Shown here: positions 17,110-24,876 of the stretch, piece after piece
Numbering within the stretch: position 1 is the stretch's first letter
Layout: each line of letters starts with the position of its first letter
NCBI GenBank assembly: GCA_023432805.1
Contig: JAEYUG010000066.1
Location: 1 to 27,969, forward strand
Reading direction: 5' to 3'
DNA: 27,969 nucleotides
Source: Bacteroidota bacterium
Lineage (GTDB): Bacteria; Bacteroidota; Ignavibacteria; SZUA-365
Notes under the pieces: generated by a model
The model's input: only the letters and a program-made list of their open reading frames with translations
Told to the model about the DNA's origin: nothing
Database searches by the model: none
Program-made: the position numbers and the translations under genes

Positions 17110-17817
17110 TCAGGAAGGCCGTACGATCGCACAGCCGAGCGAGGCCTGTACGCGAACGTACAGATTTCGTCCAGTGAGCAAGGTATCGAGGGCACGTTGC
17201 AGGGTTGGATCCTTGACGGCGTGCCCTCCCTTGTCATCATCGATGCGGCCCTGGTAGAGGAGGGTCCACGTGGTATCGAACACGAAGGCTTCCGGCGTGA
17301 CGCGCGCCCCGAGCATGTCGGCGACGATGCAGTCGATATCGCGATACACCGCCAGCGGGTACGCGCGGCGGCTGACGTATCGTTTCATGTCGTCGGCCGA
17401 CTCATGGGCATTGGCATGCACACCGATGAAACGCACGCCTTTCGGTTGGTAGGTTTTCTGAAGAACGGAGAGTCGTTCGCTGTACCCATCCGAACAGGGA
17501 CAGCCGGCGGCACAGAAGACAAGCACGGTGAGACGCGGTCCCGCCAGATCATGCAACAGTACGGGCGTTCCGTCGAGGCCGTGCAGAACGGCATCGTCGG
17601 TCGCGCGCTGGAAGCCGGGTGAGGTGCGGGACGTGTCATCGGTTTCGCAGACCATGGGTCCGGCAGGTTCCGGGCTGTCGTGCAGGAACGTGACCACGGT
17701 CACGAGCACGAGGATGGCGGCGAGCGCAATGCCAGCCCGCAACAGCACGGCGTTCCGCGCACGGGCCGCCGTTGCGGGATTGTCCGAGGGATCGGTTGGA
17801 ATCTGTATCTCGCTCAT
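17110..17817 (-). CDS. Membrane-anchored peroxiredoxin/thioredoxin-like protein
   Basis: This is a 235-residue protein from ATG 17817, which has GGAAG five bases upstream. The frame is open to 17892, but that start would overlap the upstream gene. One N-terminal membrane segment spans about 22-46 (AVLLRAGIALAAILVLVTVV). The redoxin domain has LTVLVFCAAGCPCSDGYSER (Cys102, Cys106, Cys108) and the late motif VTPEAFVFDTTWTLLYQGRIDD typical of AhpC/TSA-type redoxins. It likely faces the periplasm and handles thiols or peroxides. The Cys-Pro-Cys arrangement differs from the usual thioredoxin CxxC. It is the second gene of a minus-strand pair behind the DUF192 gene (49-base gap). Confidence 0.85.
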   Translation of the reverse strand: MSEIQIPTDPSDNPATAARARNAVLLRAGIALAAILVLVTVVTFLHDSPEPAGPMVCETDDTSRTSPGFQRATDDAVLHGLDGTPVLLHDLAGPRLTVLVFCAAGCPCSDGYSERLSVLQKTYQPKGVRFIGVHANAHESADDMKRYVSRRAYPLAVYRDIDCIVADMLGARVTPEAFVFDTTWTLLYQGRIDDDKGGHAVKDPTLQRALDTLLTGRNLYVRVQASLGCAIVRPS

Positions 17818-17866
17818 GAGACTTCCGACGGGAGGGTGCTGGTAGCGCTGGTGTCGTATGACATGA

Positions 17867-18397
17867 TCATCGGCGTCGCCAGGTGATTGCATCCCCCTCC
17901 TTCACCCCATTGCGATCGCACCATCCTCCATTCACCTCCACGACATACTGCGCCGGTGCGGAGGAGGGTAGAGAATCTTCGGAGAACGGGCGAGTGTTAC
18001 GGTGGATGGTGATGATGCGCTGGTTGGCGTCGATGAACAGGATGTCGAGGGGGAGTGGGGTGTTCGCCATCCAGAAGGAGCGGGGCTCGGGGCGATCAAA
18101 AAGGAAGAGCATGCCGCGATCCTGCTGCATGCTGGCGCGGCCCATGAGTCCCTGTTCACGAGCGGCATCGGTTTCGGCGATCTCGACGACGATTGCGCCG
18201 AGGGTGAGTCCCTGCGCCGACGTGAAGGTCACGGTCCCGTCTTCGCGGAACATGTCTGTCTTCGCAGTGGGAGTGGATTCGTCGGATCTGCGGGGTTGCG
18301 TGCGGTCGTTCATGAACATGTTGGAGACGATGAGGAATCCGGCGACGAGTGCGAGCAGGATGAGGCCGATGATGACGAGGGGGGAGTTCTTTTTCAC
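17867..18397 (-). CDS. DUF192 protein with N-terminal membrane anchor
   Basis: This is a 176-residue protein from GTG 18397. It opens KKNSPLVIIGLILLALVAGFL, a signal anchor, then a polar linker, then a DUF192 domain with the usual landmarks: AREQGLMGR, DRGMLFLFDRPEP, SFWMANTPLPLDILFID, APAQYVVEVNGGWCD and a final GDAI. The frame is open to 18526, but that upstream part lies beyond a candidate promoter at 18442-18449 and lacks conserved sequence, so the GTG start is preferred. DUF192 function is not well defined. It is followed by the redoxin gene on the same strand, suggesting a small envelope operon. Confidence 0.82.
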   Translation of the reverse strand: MKKNSPLVIIGLILLALVAGFLIVSNMFMNDRTQPRRSDESTPTAKTDMFREDGTVTFTSAQGLTLGAIVVEIAETDAAREQGLMGRASMQQDRGMLFLFDRPEPRSFWMANTPLPLDILFIDANQRIITIHRNTRPFSEDSLPSSAPAQYVVEVNGGWCDRNGVKEGDAITWRRR

Positions 18398-18441
18398 GAT
18401 GAGAGTGCGTGCCTGCGTGTGGATGGTAGAGCGATGCAACG

Positions 18442-18449
18442 AAAAAATA
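18442..18449 (-). promoter_or_regulatory. Putative -7 box for the DUF192-redoxin pair
   Basis: On the minus strand this reads TATTTTTT, one mismatch from TAnnTTTG, in an AT-rich patch of otherwise GC-rich DNA. Initiation near 18435 leaves about 38 nt before the GTG at 18397. Confidence 0.3.
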
Positions 18450-18520
18450 GAGTTTGCGCAGCGATGGAAAAAGGACGAAACTGCAGGACCACGTTCCTGC
18501 CTGTCTGGATCGATCGGCGA

Positions 18521-18548
18521 TTGCATCCGTACGTAAACTGTAACCTTG
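18521..18548 (+). promoter_or_regulatory. Putative promoter of the ECF sigma operon
   Basis: TTG at 18521-18523 and TAACCTTG at 18541-18548 resemble the Bacteroidota pattern with one mismatch, but the spacing is 17 bp rather than 20-21. The operon might instead be driven by its own sigma factor; no second copy of a candidate motif was identified here. Confidence 0.3.
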
Positions 18549-18661
18549 TTTTTGGATGCATTGTCTCTCTATCGATTCGCAATGTGCGTGCCCCTGATCG
18601 TCAGGCGCCGGAACCGTGAACAAGCACACGTGCACCAACGCCTCACGCGTACGACGTCCGT

Positions 18662-19186
18662 ATGACCGACGTAGAAAGACGGAAACTCTTCAACGAGATA
18701 TACGCCCAGTTCGATAGAAGGATTCTGGCGTACTGCATCTATGTCACGAGTGATCGGGATGTAGCCAACGACGTCTTTCAGGAAGTGTTCATCAAGGCAT
18801 ACAGATCCCTGCACATGTTGCGGGAGTCGGACAAGACAGCGAACTGGCTGTTTCGCATCGCCCGCAATGAATGCCTGAATGCAATGAAGTCTCGGCAGCG
18901 ATCGGATCGGCGGCATGTCGACATGGAGGCACCGGAAGCAGAATTCGCGCAGGTTGCCCTGTCGATCGAAAGCCACGCGGATGAAACGGAGCACTTGAAC
19001 TGGGCGCTTTCCCAGTTGACGAGCGAATACCGCGACACGCTACTGCTGGCGGAGTTCGAGGGATTTTCGATGAAGGAAATTTCGGACATGACGGGCACCT
19101 CCGTCTCGAACGTGAAGGTGCGGATACACCGCGCGAAACAAAAACTGCGTACACTCTTAGAGCCCATACTCCACGATTATGAATGA
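18662..19186 (+). CDS. ECF-type RNA polymerase sigma factor
   Basis: This is a 174-residue sigma-70 family factor of ECF size. Region 2 covers about residues 22-85 (YVTSDRDVANDVFQEVFIKAYRSL, then NWLFRIARNECLNAMKSR) and should bind the -10 element and core polymerase. Region 4 covers about 116-167 (LTSEYRDTLLLAEFEGFSMKEISD, then VSNVKVRIHRAKQKLRTLL), with its helix-turn-helix for the -35 element. There are no sigma regions 1 or 3. The stop codon overlaps the next gene by 8 nt. It begins a five-gene operon whose other products are in the envelope, so it probably responds to a surface signal through the anti-sigma factor. Confidence 0.95.
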   Translation: MTDVERRKLFNEIYAQFDRRILAYCIYVTSDRDVANDVFQEVFIKAYRSLHMLRESDKTANWLFRIARNECLNAMKSRQRSDRRHVDMEAPEAEFAQVALSIESHADETEHLNWALSQLTSEYRDTLLLAEFEGFSMKEISDMTGTSVSNVKVRIHRAKQKLRTLLEPILHDYE

Positions 19187-19934
19187 GCGCATCGAAGAAC
19201 TGATCGTTGCCTACCTGCACCAGGGCAGCACGCCGGAGCTGGAGCACGAATTGTTCGAGGCCTGCAGCGAGACCCCCGAGGTTGCACAGCTGCTGCGGCG
19301 CCATTTGATCCTGTCTCTCAAGCTTCGCCGTCTTCGTGACGATACAGTGGTCCCCACCGAACTGCACCACAGCGTGCTGCGGCGCATCAATGAAATCGAG
19401 GCGACGGAACTCGCCGACCCGGTCGCCTCGCCGATCCCATTCCCTCTGCGGGTTGCGGAAGGCGCGCATCGTCTGGTATTCGGCTGGCGCCACCTCATCG
19501 GCACGGCAGTCGCAGGCGCCGCACTTGCCACGGCGTTCTTCCTGATCATGCCCGTGAAACCGGATCCAGCCGGCACCGCACAGATCATGACCGTCACCGA
19601 CACCCTCGTGCAATCTCGCGTCGACACGCTTGTGCAGTTGCGCACGGTCTATCGTTTCGCCACGGCAGATGCGCGTGCGCTGCCCACAGACCATGCTGCC
19701 CAGATCCGCCCGGCGTATGCGGAGGCCGATGGGTCAGCAGACCCGGCGCAGACAGGATTGCAGGAAGACGCGGACATCGTCGTCGTACCTGCACGTTCCG
19801 CCGAGGAACGTCAGACCGCGCTCCCCGCTGCGGAATCCACCGAAGGCGCCACCATTAGCTACATCGAGCAGTATACGGCAATGGTGACATCACTTGAGAA
19901 GGTTTCCCTCACTTCGAAGGACCGTGTGCGCTGA
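19179..19934 (+). CDS. Predicted transmembrane anti-sigma factor
   Basis: This is a 251-residue protein translationally coupled to the sigma gene. The N-terminal cytoplasmic part (LIVAYLHQGSTPELEHELFEACSETPEVAQLL) has the pattern of an anti-sigma domain: short helices with conserved Glu residues but no zinc-binding HxxxCxxC. One membrane helix lies at about 107-127 (AVAGAALATAFFLIMPV). The rest, about 120 residues, would be periplasmic and is polar and low in complexity. It should hold the sigma factor at the membrane until a signal arrives. The assignment rests on position and topology more than on sequence motifs. Confidence 0.8.
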   Translation: MNERIEELIVAYLHQGSTPELEHELFEACSETPEVAQLLRRHLILSLKLRRLRDDTVVPTELHHSVLRRINEIEATELADPVASPIPFPLRVAEGAHRLVFGWRHLIGTAVAGAALATAFFLIMPVKPDPAGTAQIMTVTDTLVQSRVDTLVQLRTVYRFATADARALPTDHAAQIRPAYAEADGSADPAQTGLQEDADIVVVPARSAEERQTALPAAESTEGATISYIEQYTAMVTSLEKVSLTSKDRVR

Positions 19935-19935
19935 C

Positions 19936-21399
19936 ATGACACGTGCTGGGACGACATATGTTCGGATCACCATGTGCTGTCTGGTGCTTCTCGCGTGCGG
20001 GGTGAACGTGTCCGCACAGGACGTGTCCCTCTATGAAATCACCGCCGACAACGATGTGTTTCAGCGCAGAGCGGATGAAGCTCTCCGGGCGGCATCGGTG
20101 ATCGAGCGTCTTCCTTCACTCGATTGTGCAATCGAGTATCTCCGACGGGCACAGGGTGGTGACATCGTGTATCGTCGTGGACCCATTTCGCTGCATCTCA
20201 ACGATGCAGATGGAACGCCCGCCATTGCGGCGGCACGGCCTGCGGCACCTGGAATCACTGGCTTTCTCGGGGGATTGCTTGTCGATCTCGCTCGCCCCGG
20301 TGAGACGGCGGGCACGGTTCCATCGGATGCCAACGGGGAGCGCTACATGCTGCGTGCAGCAGTGATTCCGCAGAAGTACTTTGACAGTACGTTGACAGCC
20401 ACGATCGTGCTCGAGCGTGCGGTCGTCGATGTTCTCGACATGACGATCGTCGTCAAGGAGAGTGAAGTATTCAGTCGGGAGATCACCATCCGCGGCAACG
20501 AGCCACTCAACTTCACGATGCCGTCATGGGAGGTTGCGGCCAACCAGATGACGCGTTCGATCCCTCCCGCCCTCGAGGAGGCGTTGATCGTCACACTCGA
20601 GACACCCCGCAACTTCGGATTCGCCCGCAATACACCTGAACCGTTTTCCGGAACGACCCTCGTGACCTACGCCGTGCCCGAGCCGTGCCATGTCTCCTTG
20701 CGTATCAGGCTGCGCGACGGCGAACGCGTCATTGACGAGGGTCCGCGCGAACCGGGTGTCTACAGCGTGGAGTGGAGTTCGGGATCGATCCCGGATGGAA
20801 TCTACCGTGCCACGTTGCGCGCGACCGACAGCATGGGGCACGAGATTCACGCATCGGATCTGATGCTTACCAAGAACCGTGCAGCGGAATCGTGGACGGG
20901 GACTCCTGTGCACACTGCATCCTCCCTGCCGCCTGCCCGATTCACCGTCGCCGCAGAGAGCGGTGCCGCGTTCCAGCTGCCGCGCGATGACGCGCGCAGC
21001 TTCCGCAACATGTTCACGCATATCGCCCTTCGCGTCGGGTACCGATTCTCTTCCACCGTTGAAGCCGGAGTGCTTGTCGGGCAGGATGCATTCCATGAAC
21101 ATCCCGGACCTGACGTCGACATCGATCGCATTCCCGACTATGGTGGTGTCGTTGCCTATACCTACGGGTACATCGGGCCTTATGTTCGCTACACGCCCTG
21201 GTCCGGGTTGATGCAGCCGCTCGCGCAGGTTTCGGCCGGATTCTCCGACAAGGGGACAGTACTGGAAGGTGGATTCGGTATCCGTACGACGGTGTTTCAT
21301 CTGCTGGAGGTGTTTTTGGTCCCGACGGTGTCGGTGCATGTGACATCCAGACTCAGCACGAAAATCGGTTTCTCCTACGGCGCGAATCTGAGGCTGTAG
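19936..21399 (+). CDS. Secreted FlgD-like/beta-barrel envelope protein
   Basis: This is a 487-residue protein. Its signal peptide (MCCLVLLACGVNVSA) is cleaved before QDVS. The ATG at 19936 is one base after the anti-sigma stop; an in-frame ATG at 19972 would still keep the signal. The middle (about 245-302) is an FlgD-like Ig domain: LVTYAVPEPCHVSLRIRL, then GVYSVEWSSGSIPDGIYRATL. The C-terminal about 135 residues (FTHIALRVGYRFSSTVEAGVLVG and onward, ending FSYGANLRL) alternate hydrophobic and polar residues with many Gly/Tyr, like a small outer-membrane barrel. The N-terminal third is unrecognised. Sitting in the sigma operon, it may sense or repair the outer membrane; this is inference. Confidence 0.8.
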   Translation: MTRAGTTYVRITMCCLVLLACGVNVSAQDVSLYEITADNDVFQRRADEALRAASVIERLPSLDCAIEYLRRAQGGDIVYRRGPISLHLNDADGTPAIAAARPAAPGITGFLGGLLVDLARPGETAGTVPSDANGERYMLRAAVIPQKYFDSTLTATIVLERAVVDVLDMTIVVKESEVFSREITIRGNEPLNFTMPSWEVAANQMTRSIPPALEEALIVTLETPRNFGFARNTPEPFSGTTLVTYAVPEPCHVSLRIRLRDGERVIDEGPREPGVYSVEWSSGSIPDGIYRATLRATDSMGHEIHASDLMLTKNRAAESWTGTPVHTASSLPPARFTVAAESGAAFQLPRDDARSFRNMFTHIALRVGYRFSSTVEAGVLVGQDAFHEHPGPDVDIDRIPDYGGVVAYTYGYIGPYVRYTPWSGLMQPLAQVSAGFSDKGTVLEGGFGIRTTVFHLLEVFLVPTVSVHVTSRLSTKIGFSYGANLRL

Positions 21400-21413
21400 T
21401 GCGCAGGAAAGGA

Positions 21414-22091
21414 ATGCACGGAATCATGAGACTCCACGGAATTTCAGCGATGGCTCTGCTGGCATGCGGACTCGCGTTCGCGTCGTGCGACTTCCCATCG
21501 GACCCTCCACTCAAGAAGGTTGTTCCACCTCCCCCACCCCCGCCGGTCTTCAACATCGACTCGGCAAGCGTGCTGCTTCCCCTGCATCCGGCCAACAAGT
21601 GGTCGTTCATCGTGGTGTCGTATCAGAGTGCATCGCAGATGGCATCCATCGCGAAGATCCTGCCTCTTGACTGGCAGGGTGACACGTTCAGTCTGCTACG
21701 TTACTACTACTGGGTTGGTGGCGGATATCCGACCGCGGCCTTTCCCCCCGTGTTGCAGAACGATTCGCTCGGGCTCCACATGTATGAACGCGGGAGCAGC
21801 GCCGATACAGTGACACTTTCTCGAGCTCCGAAGATCGCCTTCGTGCTGCCCTATCCGAGTGCAGTCGGAACGACCTGGTCGTCTGCCGAGAGTGAATACA
21901 CCGTACGCGTGGCCGCAAAGGATACAGTGATCACGGGGTATAACGATTTCACGCAGTATCGGTGCTACCGGTACAACGTCGACCACCGCGGCCGTCCGAA
22001 ATATGTAATTCACGCCATGCCCGGTGTGGCGATCATGCGTGTCGACTACGACAATCTGGTGTTCTTCACAACCGCGTGGGAGCTCAAGTAG
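21414..22091 (+). CDS. Predicted lipoprotein with polyproline linker
   Basis: This is a protein of about 225 residues. The hydrophobic leader MALLACGLAFAS is followed by Cys25, a likely lipidation site, although the residue before Ala-Ser is Phe. A run of seven prolines (VVPPPPPPPVF) links the anchor to a beta-rich body beginning LLPLHPANKWSFIVVSY, a pattern seen in FCB-group lipoproteins of unknown function. The start is uncertain: ATG 21414 (AGGAAAGG only two bases upstream), ATG 21426, or GTG 21399 overlapping the previous stop. Its 3' end overlaps the glycosyltransferase start by 16 bases. Function unknown. Confidence 0.75.
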   Translation: MHGIMRLHGISAMALLACGLAFASCDFPSDPPLKKVVPPPPPPPVFNIDSASVLLPLHPANKWSFIVVSYQSASQMASIAKILPLDWQGDTFSLLRYYYWVGGGYPTAAFPPVLQNDSLGLHMYERGSSADTVTLSRAPKIAFVLPYPSAVGTTWSSAESEYTVRVAAKDTVITGYNDFTQYRCYRYNVDHRGRPKYVIHAMPGVAIMRVDYDNLVFFTTAWELK

Positions 22092-23239
22092 CGTCGCCAT
22101 TCATCGCCCTGCTCTGTACCACACACGCGTGGGGCGGTATCGAAATCAACACGCTGCGACTTGGCGTGCAGCTGCGCGAACGCGGCAGGCGCTGCGTGAT
22201 CGTAGCTTCCGATGGGAGTCCGCTGCACAGGGAGTCGGTGGCAGCCGGTTGTGATGTGCTTCCCCTCATGCATCCTGCACAATACGGAGATGTACGCAAT
22301 GCGCGTCGGGTGCGTCGGGCTCTTGCCGAAGCGGGCGCGGCGGTGCTTGTCGCCAACGCGACGCGGGACCTGAATCTTGCCGTGCTGGCACGTGGGGGGA
22401 GTCGTGCATCGCACCGTTCGGTGCTGCGGCTCGTTGTCATGCAGCACATGCAGATCGGAGTGGACAAGCGCGACCTGCTGCATCGCTGGCATTTCGCGCG
22501 TGTCGACGCGTGGATCGCGCCGCTGCCCTCGCTGGCTCTGCAGACCCGCGAGAGAACGACGATGACAGCAGATCGCATTCACGTGATTCCCTTCGGGATC
22601 GCACTCGAGCGTTTTTCCGCTTCGGACGCGCCGTCACGCCGCGCCGCACGCCGCGCGCTGGATCTTCCCATCGACGTTCCGTTGATCGGTGTGATCGGCC
22701 GTCTCGACTACGGCAAGGGCCAGGAGTATCTCGTTCAGGCTCTTTCGCTGCTCGTGCACGATGGGGTGGATGCCCATGTGCTCATTGTCGGGGAGGAGAC
22801 CAGGGGCGAGTTGCAAGGGTACGACGCTGTGTTGCATTCCCTCGTCGCCGAGCGGAAGCTCCATGACCGCGTCCACTTCCGTGTGTTCACTCGGGATGTC
22901 ACCAGCGTCTATCGATGTCTCGATGTGTTCGCACTGACGAGTCTGGCGGAGACCTACGGCATGGTGACCATCGAGGCGATGGCGTCTGCATTGCCGGTTG
23001 TCGCCACCCGCAGTGGTGGTACCCCCGACATCATCCGTGATGGGGAGACGGGACTGCTCGTCCCACCTGCGGATGCCCGCGCACTGGCTGATGCGCTGGC
23101 GCGACTGCTCGCCGATCCTGCGTATGCAGCGGATCTCGCCGACGCCGCCCGTGAGGACGCACTGCGACGGTTCTCGCGCGAGGTTGCGTGCGACCGGTAT
23201 GAGGCCGTGTTTCGAAGTGTGGTGACGCGGTCGTCGTGA
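22076..23239 (+). CDS. GT4-type glycosyltransferase
   Basis: This is a 387-residue family-4-like glycosyltransferase of the GT-B fold. The N-terminal Gly-rich loop is TTHAWGGIEINTLRLGVQL. The C-terminal donor-binding domain starts near LIGVIGRLDYGKGQEYLVQAL. The E-x7-E motif is SLAETYGMVTIEAM (Glu292 and Glu300), followed by GTPDIIRDGETGLLVPP, all standard for nucleotide-sugar transferases. The GTG at 22076 is the first reasonable start; the frame opens earlier but overlaps the lipoprotein gene extensively. It is the last gene of the sigma-factor operon. It should act at the inner face of the cytoplasmic membrane on cell-envelope glycans; donor and acceptor are unknown. Confidence 0.9.
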   Translation: MGAQVASPFIALLCTTHAWGGIEINTLRLGVQLRERGRRCVIVASDGSPLHRESVAAGCDVLPLMHPAQYGDVRNARRVRRALAEAGAAVLVANATRDLNLAVLARGGSRASHRSVLRLVVMQHMQIGVDKRDLLHRWHFARVDAWIAPLPSLALQTRERTTMTADRIHVIPFGIALERFSASDAPSRRAARRALDLPIDVPLIGVIGRLDYGKGQEYLVQALSLLVHDGVDAHVLIVGEETRGELQGYDAVLHSLVAERKLHDRVHFRVFTRDVTSVYRCLDVFALTSLAETYGMVTIEAMASALPVVATRSGGTPDIIRDGETGLLVPPADARALADALARLLADPAYAADLADAAREDALRRFSREVACDRYEAVFRSVVTRSS

Positions 23240-23248
23240 TCACGACCG
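23228..23248 (+). terminator. Hairpin at the end of the sigma-factor operon
   Basis: CGGTCGT (23228-23234) pairs with ACGACCG (23242-23248) around a 7-nt loop, with a 14-bp palindrome at 23233-23246 inside. The stop codon at 23237-23239 is in the loop. There is no T-tract, so termination is uncertain. Confidence 0.35.
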
Positions 23249-23303
23249 GAACCGGGTGAGGTCGGTGCGGGGAGAGGACGGTGCGGGGAGCATGGTTGCA
23301 TCG

Positions 23304-23311
23304 TATATTTG
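23304..23311 (+). promoter_or_regulatory. Putative -7 box for the small lipoprotein
   Basis: TATATTTG is a perfect TAnnTTTG match, in a short AT-rich island. Initiation near 23318 would give a leader of about 32 nt to ATG 23350. No TTG is visible 20 bp upstream. Confidence 0.5.
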
Positions 23312-23349
23312 GGATCGACGCCATCCGCAATCACATGTTGAAAGGTTCC

Positions 23350-23814
23350 ATGAACAAGCTCACGATTCTTGCATGCGCCGTCGCCTTGTCTGCGGCGGGC
23401 TGTGACACGACAAACAAGCAGGCAGCCGAGCAGGCGCAGCAGCAGGGCATGCCGCAATCCGGTGTCAGCGCACAACCACCTGCGAAGCAGGACATCAGCA
23501 CGGAAGCGCTGGCGAAGATCGATCCGGAAGTCACGTCGTACGACGCAGCGGTGCAGAAGGCGAAGACTGCCTACGATGCAGCGCAGAACGCGGCAACGAA
23601 AGCCGCCCTGCTCGATGCCTATATCCGCTTCGCCGATTACATGACCTACGAGAGTCCCGTCTCTCCCCGGCAGGGCAAGTACCATCGCGCACTGGTCGAG
23701 TATCGACACGCGCTCGTGCTGGACGCAGGCAATGAGAAGGTGCTCAAGGAGATCGCACAGATCGAGGACATCTACCGCAGCATGGGTCGCCCGATCCCGG
23801 GTGCGGAGAGCTGA
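23350..23814 (+). CDS. Small predicted lipoprotein, hypothetical
   Basis: This is a 154-residue protein starting MNKLTILACAVALSAAGCDTT, a lipoprotein signal with Cys18. AAAGG stands upstream of the ATG at 23350. A Gln/Ala-rich linker (QAAEQAQQQGMPQ) leads to a helical body (AVQKAKTAYDAAQNAATKAALLDAY, then YHRALVEYRHALVLDAGNEKVLKEI) that resembles a single TPR-like helical pair. Its stop abuts the stop of the convergent glycosyltransferase with no gap. Specific function unknown; a periplasmic-side scaffold is plausible. Confidence 0.82.
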   Translation: MNKLTILACAVALSAAGCDTTNKQAAEQAQQQGMPQSGVSAQPPAKQDISTEALAKIDPEVTSYDAAVQKAKTAYDAAQNAATKAALLDAYIRFADYMTYESPVSPRQGKYHRALVEYRHALVLDAGNEKVLKEIAQIEDIYRSMGRPIPGAES

Positions 23815-24876
23815 TCAGCGCAATGCACGCGTATGGACGTTCATCGTGGCGCGCACCATGCCTTCGCGCGAGGCGTGCGTCGCGATGAACGATCGCGCGT
23901 CGGAGTGACGCTTCCGCAGGTCGGGCTCGGTGAGCGCACGCACATGGGTGATGGTGCGCGCGAGGTCGGTAGCATCGCCAGCCCGGTGAAAGAACACGGC
24001 GGGACATCCTCCATACAATTCCTTCAGGACGGGGAGATCGGAGCAGACGAGCATGCGGCTGTGCGCGAGCGTATCGAGGGCGACATAGGGGGATCCCTCG
24101 AGGCCGGTCGACGGCATTACGACGATACCGGCCGCACGGATGCATGCCTCCACGTCATCGATCATGCCGAGCCACGTGCACGCCTCGGAGATTCCCAGGC
24201 GATGGGCCCGCTGCTGCCACGCCGCGAGCAACGGACCGTCGCCAGCGAACATGAGCTGCATGCGTACTCCCTGTTCATGCAGGAGTGCAGCCGCGTCGAG
24301 CAGGACTTCACCGCCCTTCGTCTCGGTGCAGCGCCCGATGAAGGCGACCTGCTGCGAATGAGACGTCGGTGCGGCAGGGGGAGGGAGGGAGATCCCGTTC
24401 CCCACGACGGTCACCTCATGCATCGAGGAATGCGCGACCTGCGAGAGATAGTGCGCGCGTGACAGGGCACTGAGTGCGATGACATGGTGGGGTTGCCACG
24501 GCAGCCAGTTGAAGGTGTCGTACATCGAATGCAATGTCAGCACACGGACAGATCCGGTGCGGCGCGCGACCGCAGCAGCGACCGGAAGCAGGAGACGGCT
24601 GTGCACATGCAGCACGACGATGCGATGCGTCTCGACGAGATCCTGTACGATGTCGATCGCACGCAGGATGCCGGTCCAGGATCGCCGCGTTCCGGATGCA
24701 TCGTAGAGGGGAAGAAACGTGCAGTCGGGCATAGCGATCGTACCATCGGGCATCCACGCGGCAATGTGGCCGTCGACGCCATGGCCCCGCATCCCCTCGA
24801 TCAGATCCCGCACATGCCGCTCGACACCACCCCGCTCCCAGCGATTGACAAGATGCAGCACCGAACGGAGTGTCAT
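23815..24876 (-). CDS. GT4-type glycosyltransferase
   Basis: This is a 353-residue protein of the GT-B fold. It begins SVLHLVNRWERGGVERHVRDLI (acceptor-side Gly-rich loop) and has the donor-side segment VAFIGRCTETKGGEVLLDAAAL. In the late motif PSTGLEGSPYVALDTLA the E-x7-E pattern reads Glu260-x7-Asp268. ATG 24876 is backed by GGAG six bases upstream and overlaps the amylase stop by four bases (ATGA), so the two are translationally coupled. It is the third gene of the minus-strand operon and likely acts on an envelope or storage glycan. Confidence 0.88.
   Translation of the reverse strand: MTLRSVLHLVNRWERGGVERHVRDLIEGMRGHGVDGHIAAWMPDGTIAMPDCTFLPLYDASGTRRSWTGILRAIDIVQDLVETHRIVVLHVHSRLLLPVAAAVARRTGSVRVLTLHSMYDTFNWLPWQPHHVIALSALSRAHYLSQVAHSSMHEVTVVGNGISLPPPAAPTSHSQQVAFIGRCTETKGGEVLLDAAALLHEQGVRMQLMFAGDGPLLAAWQQRAHRLGISEACTWLGMIDDVEACIRAAGIVVMPSTGLEGSPYVALDTLAHSRMLVCSDLPVLKELYGGCPAVFFHRAGDATDLARTITHVRALTEPDLRKRHSDARSFIATHASREGMVRATMNVHTRALR

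Noticed and set aside
18398..18526. N-terminal extension of the DUF192 gene to ATG 18526
   Set aside because: It would put coding sequence upstream of the candidate promoter, and the extra residues show no conservation or signal; the GTG start begins right at the membrane anchor.
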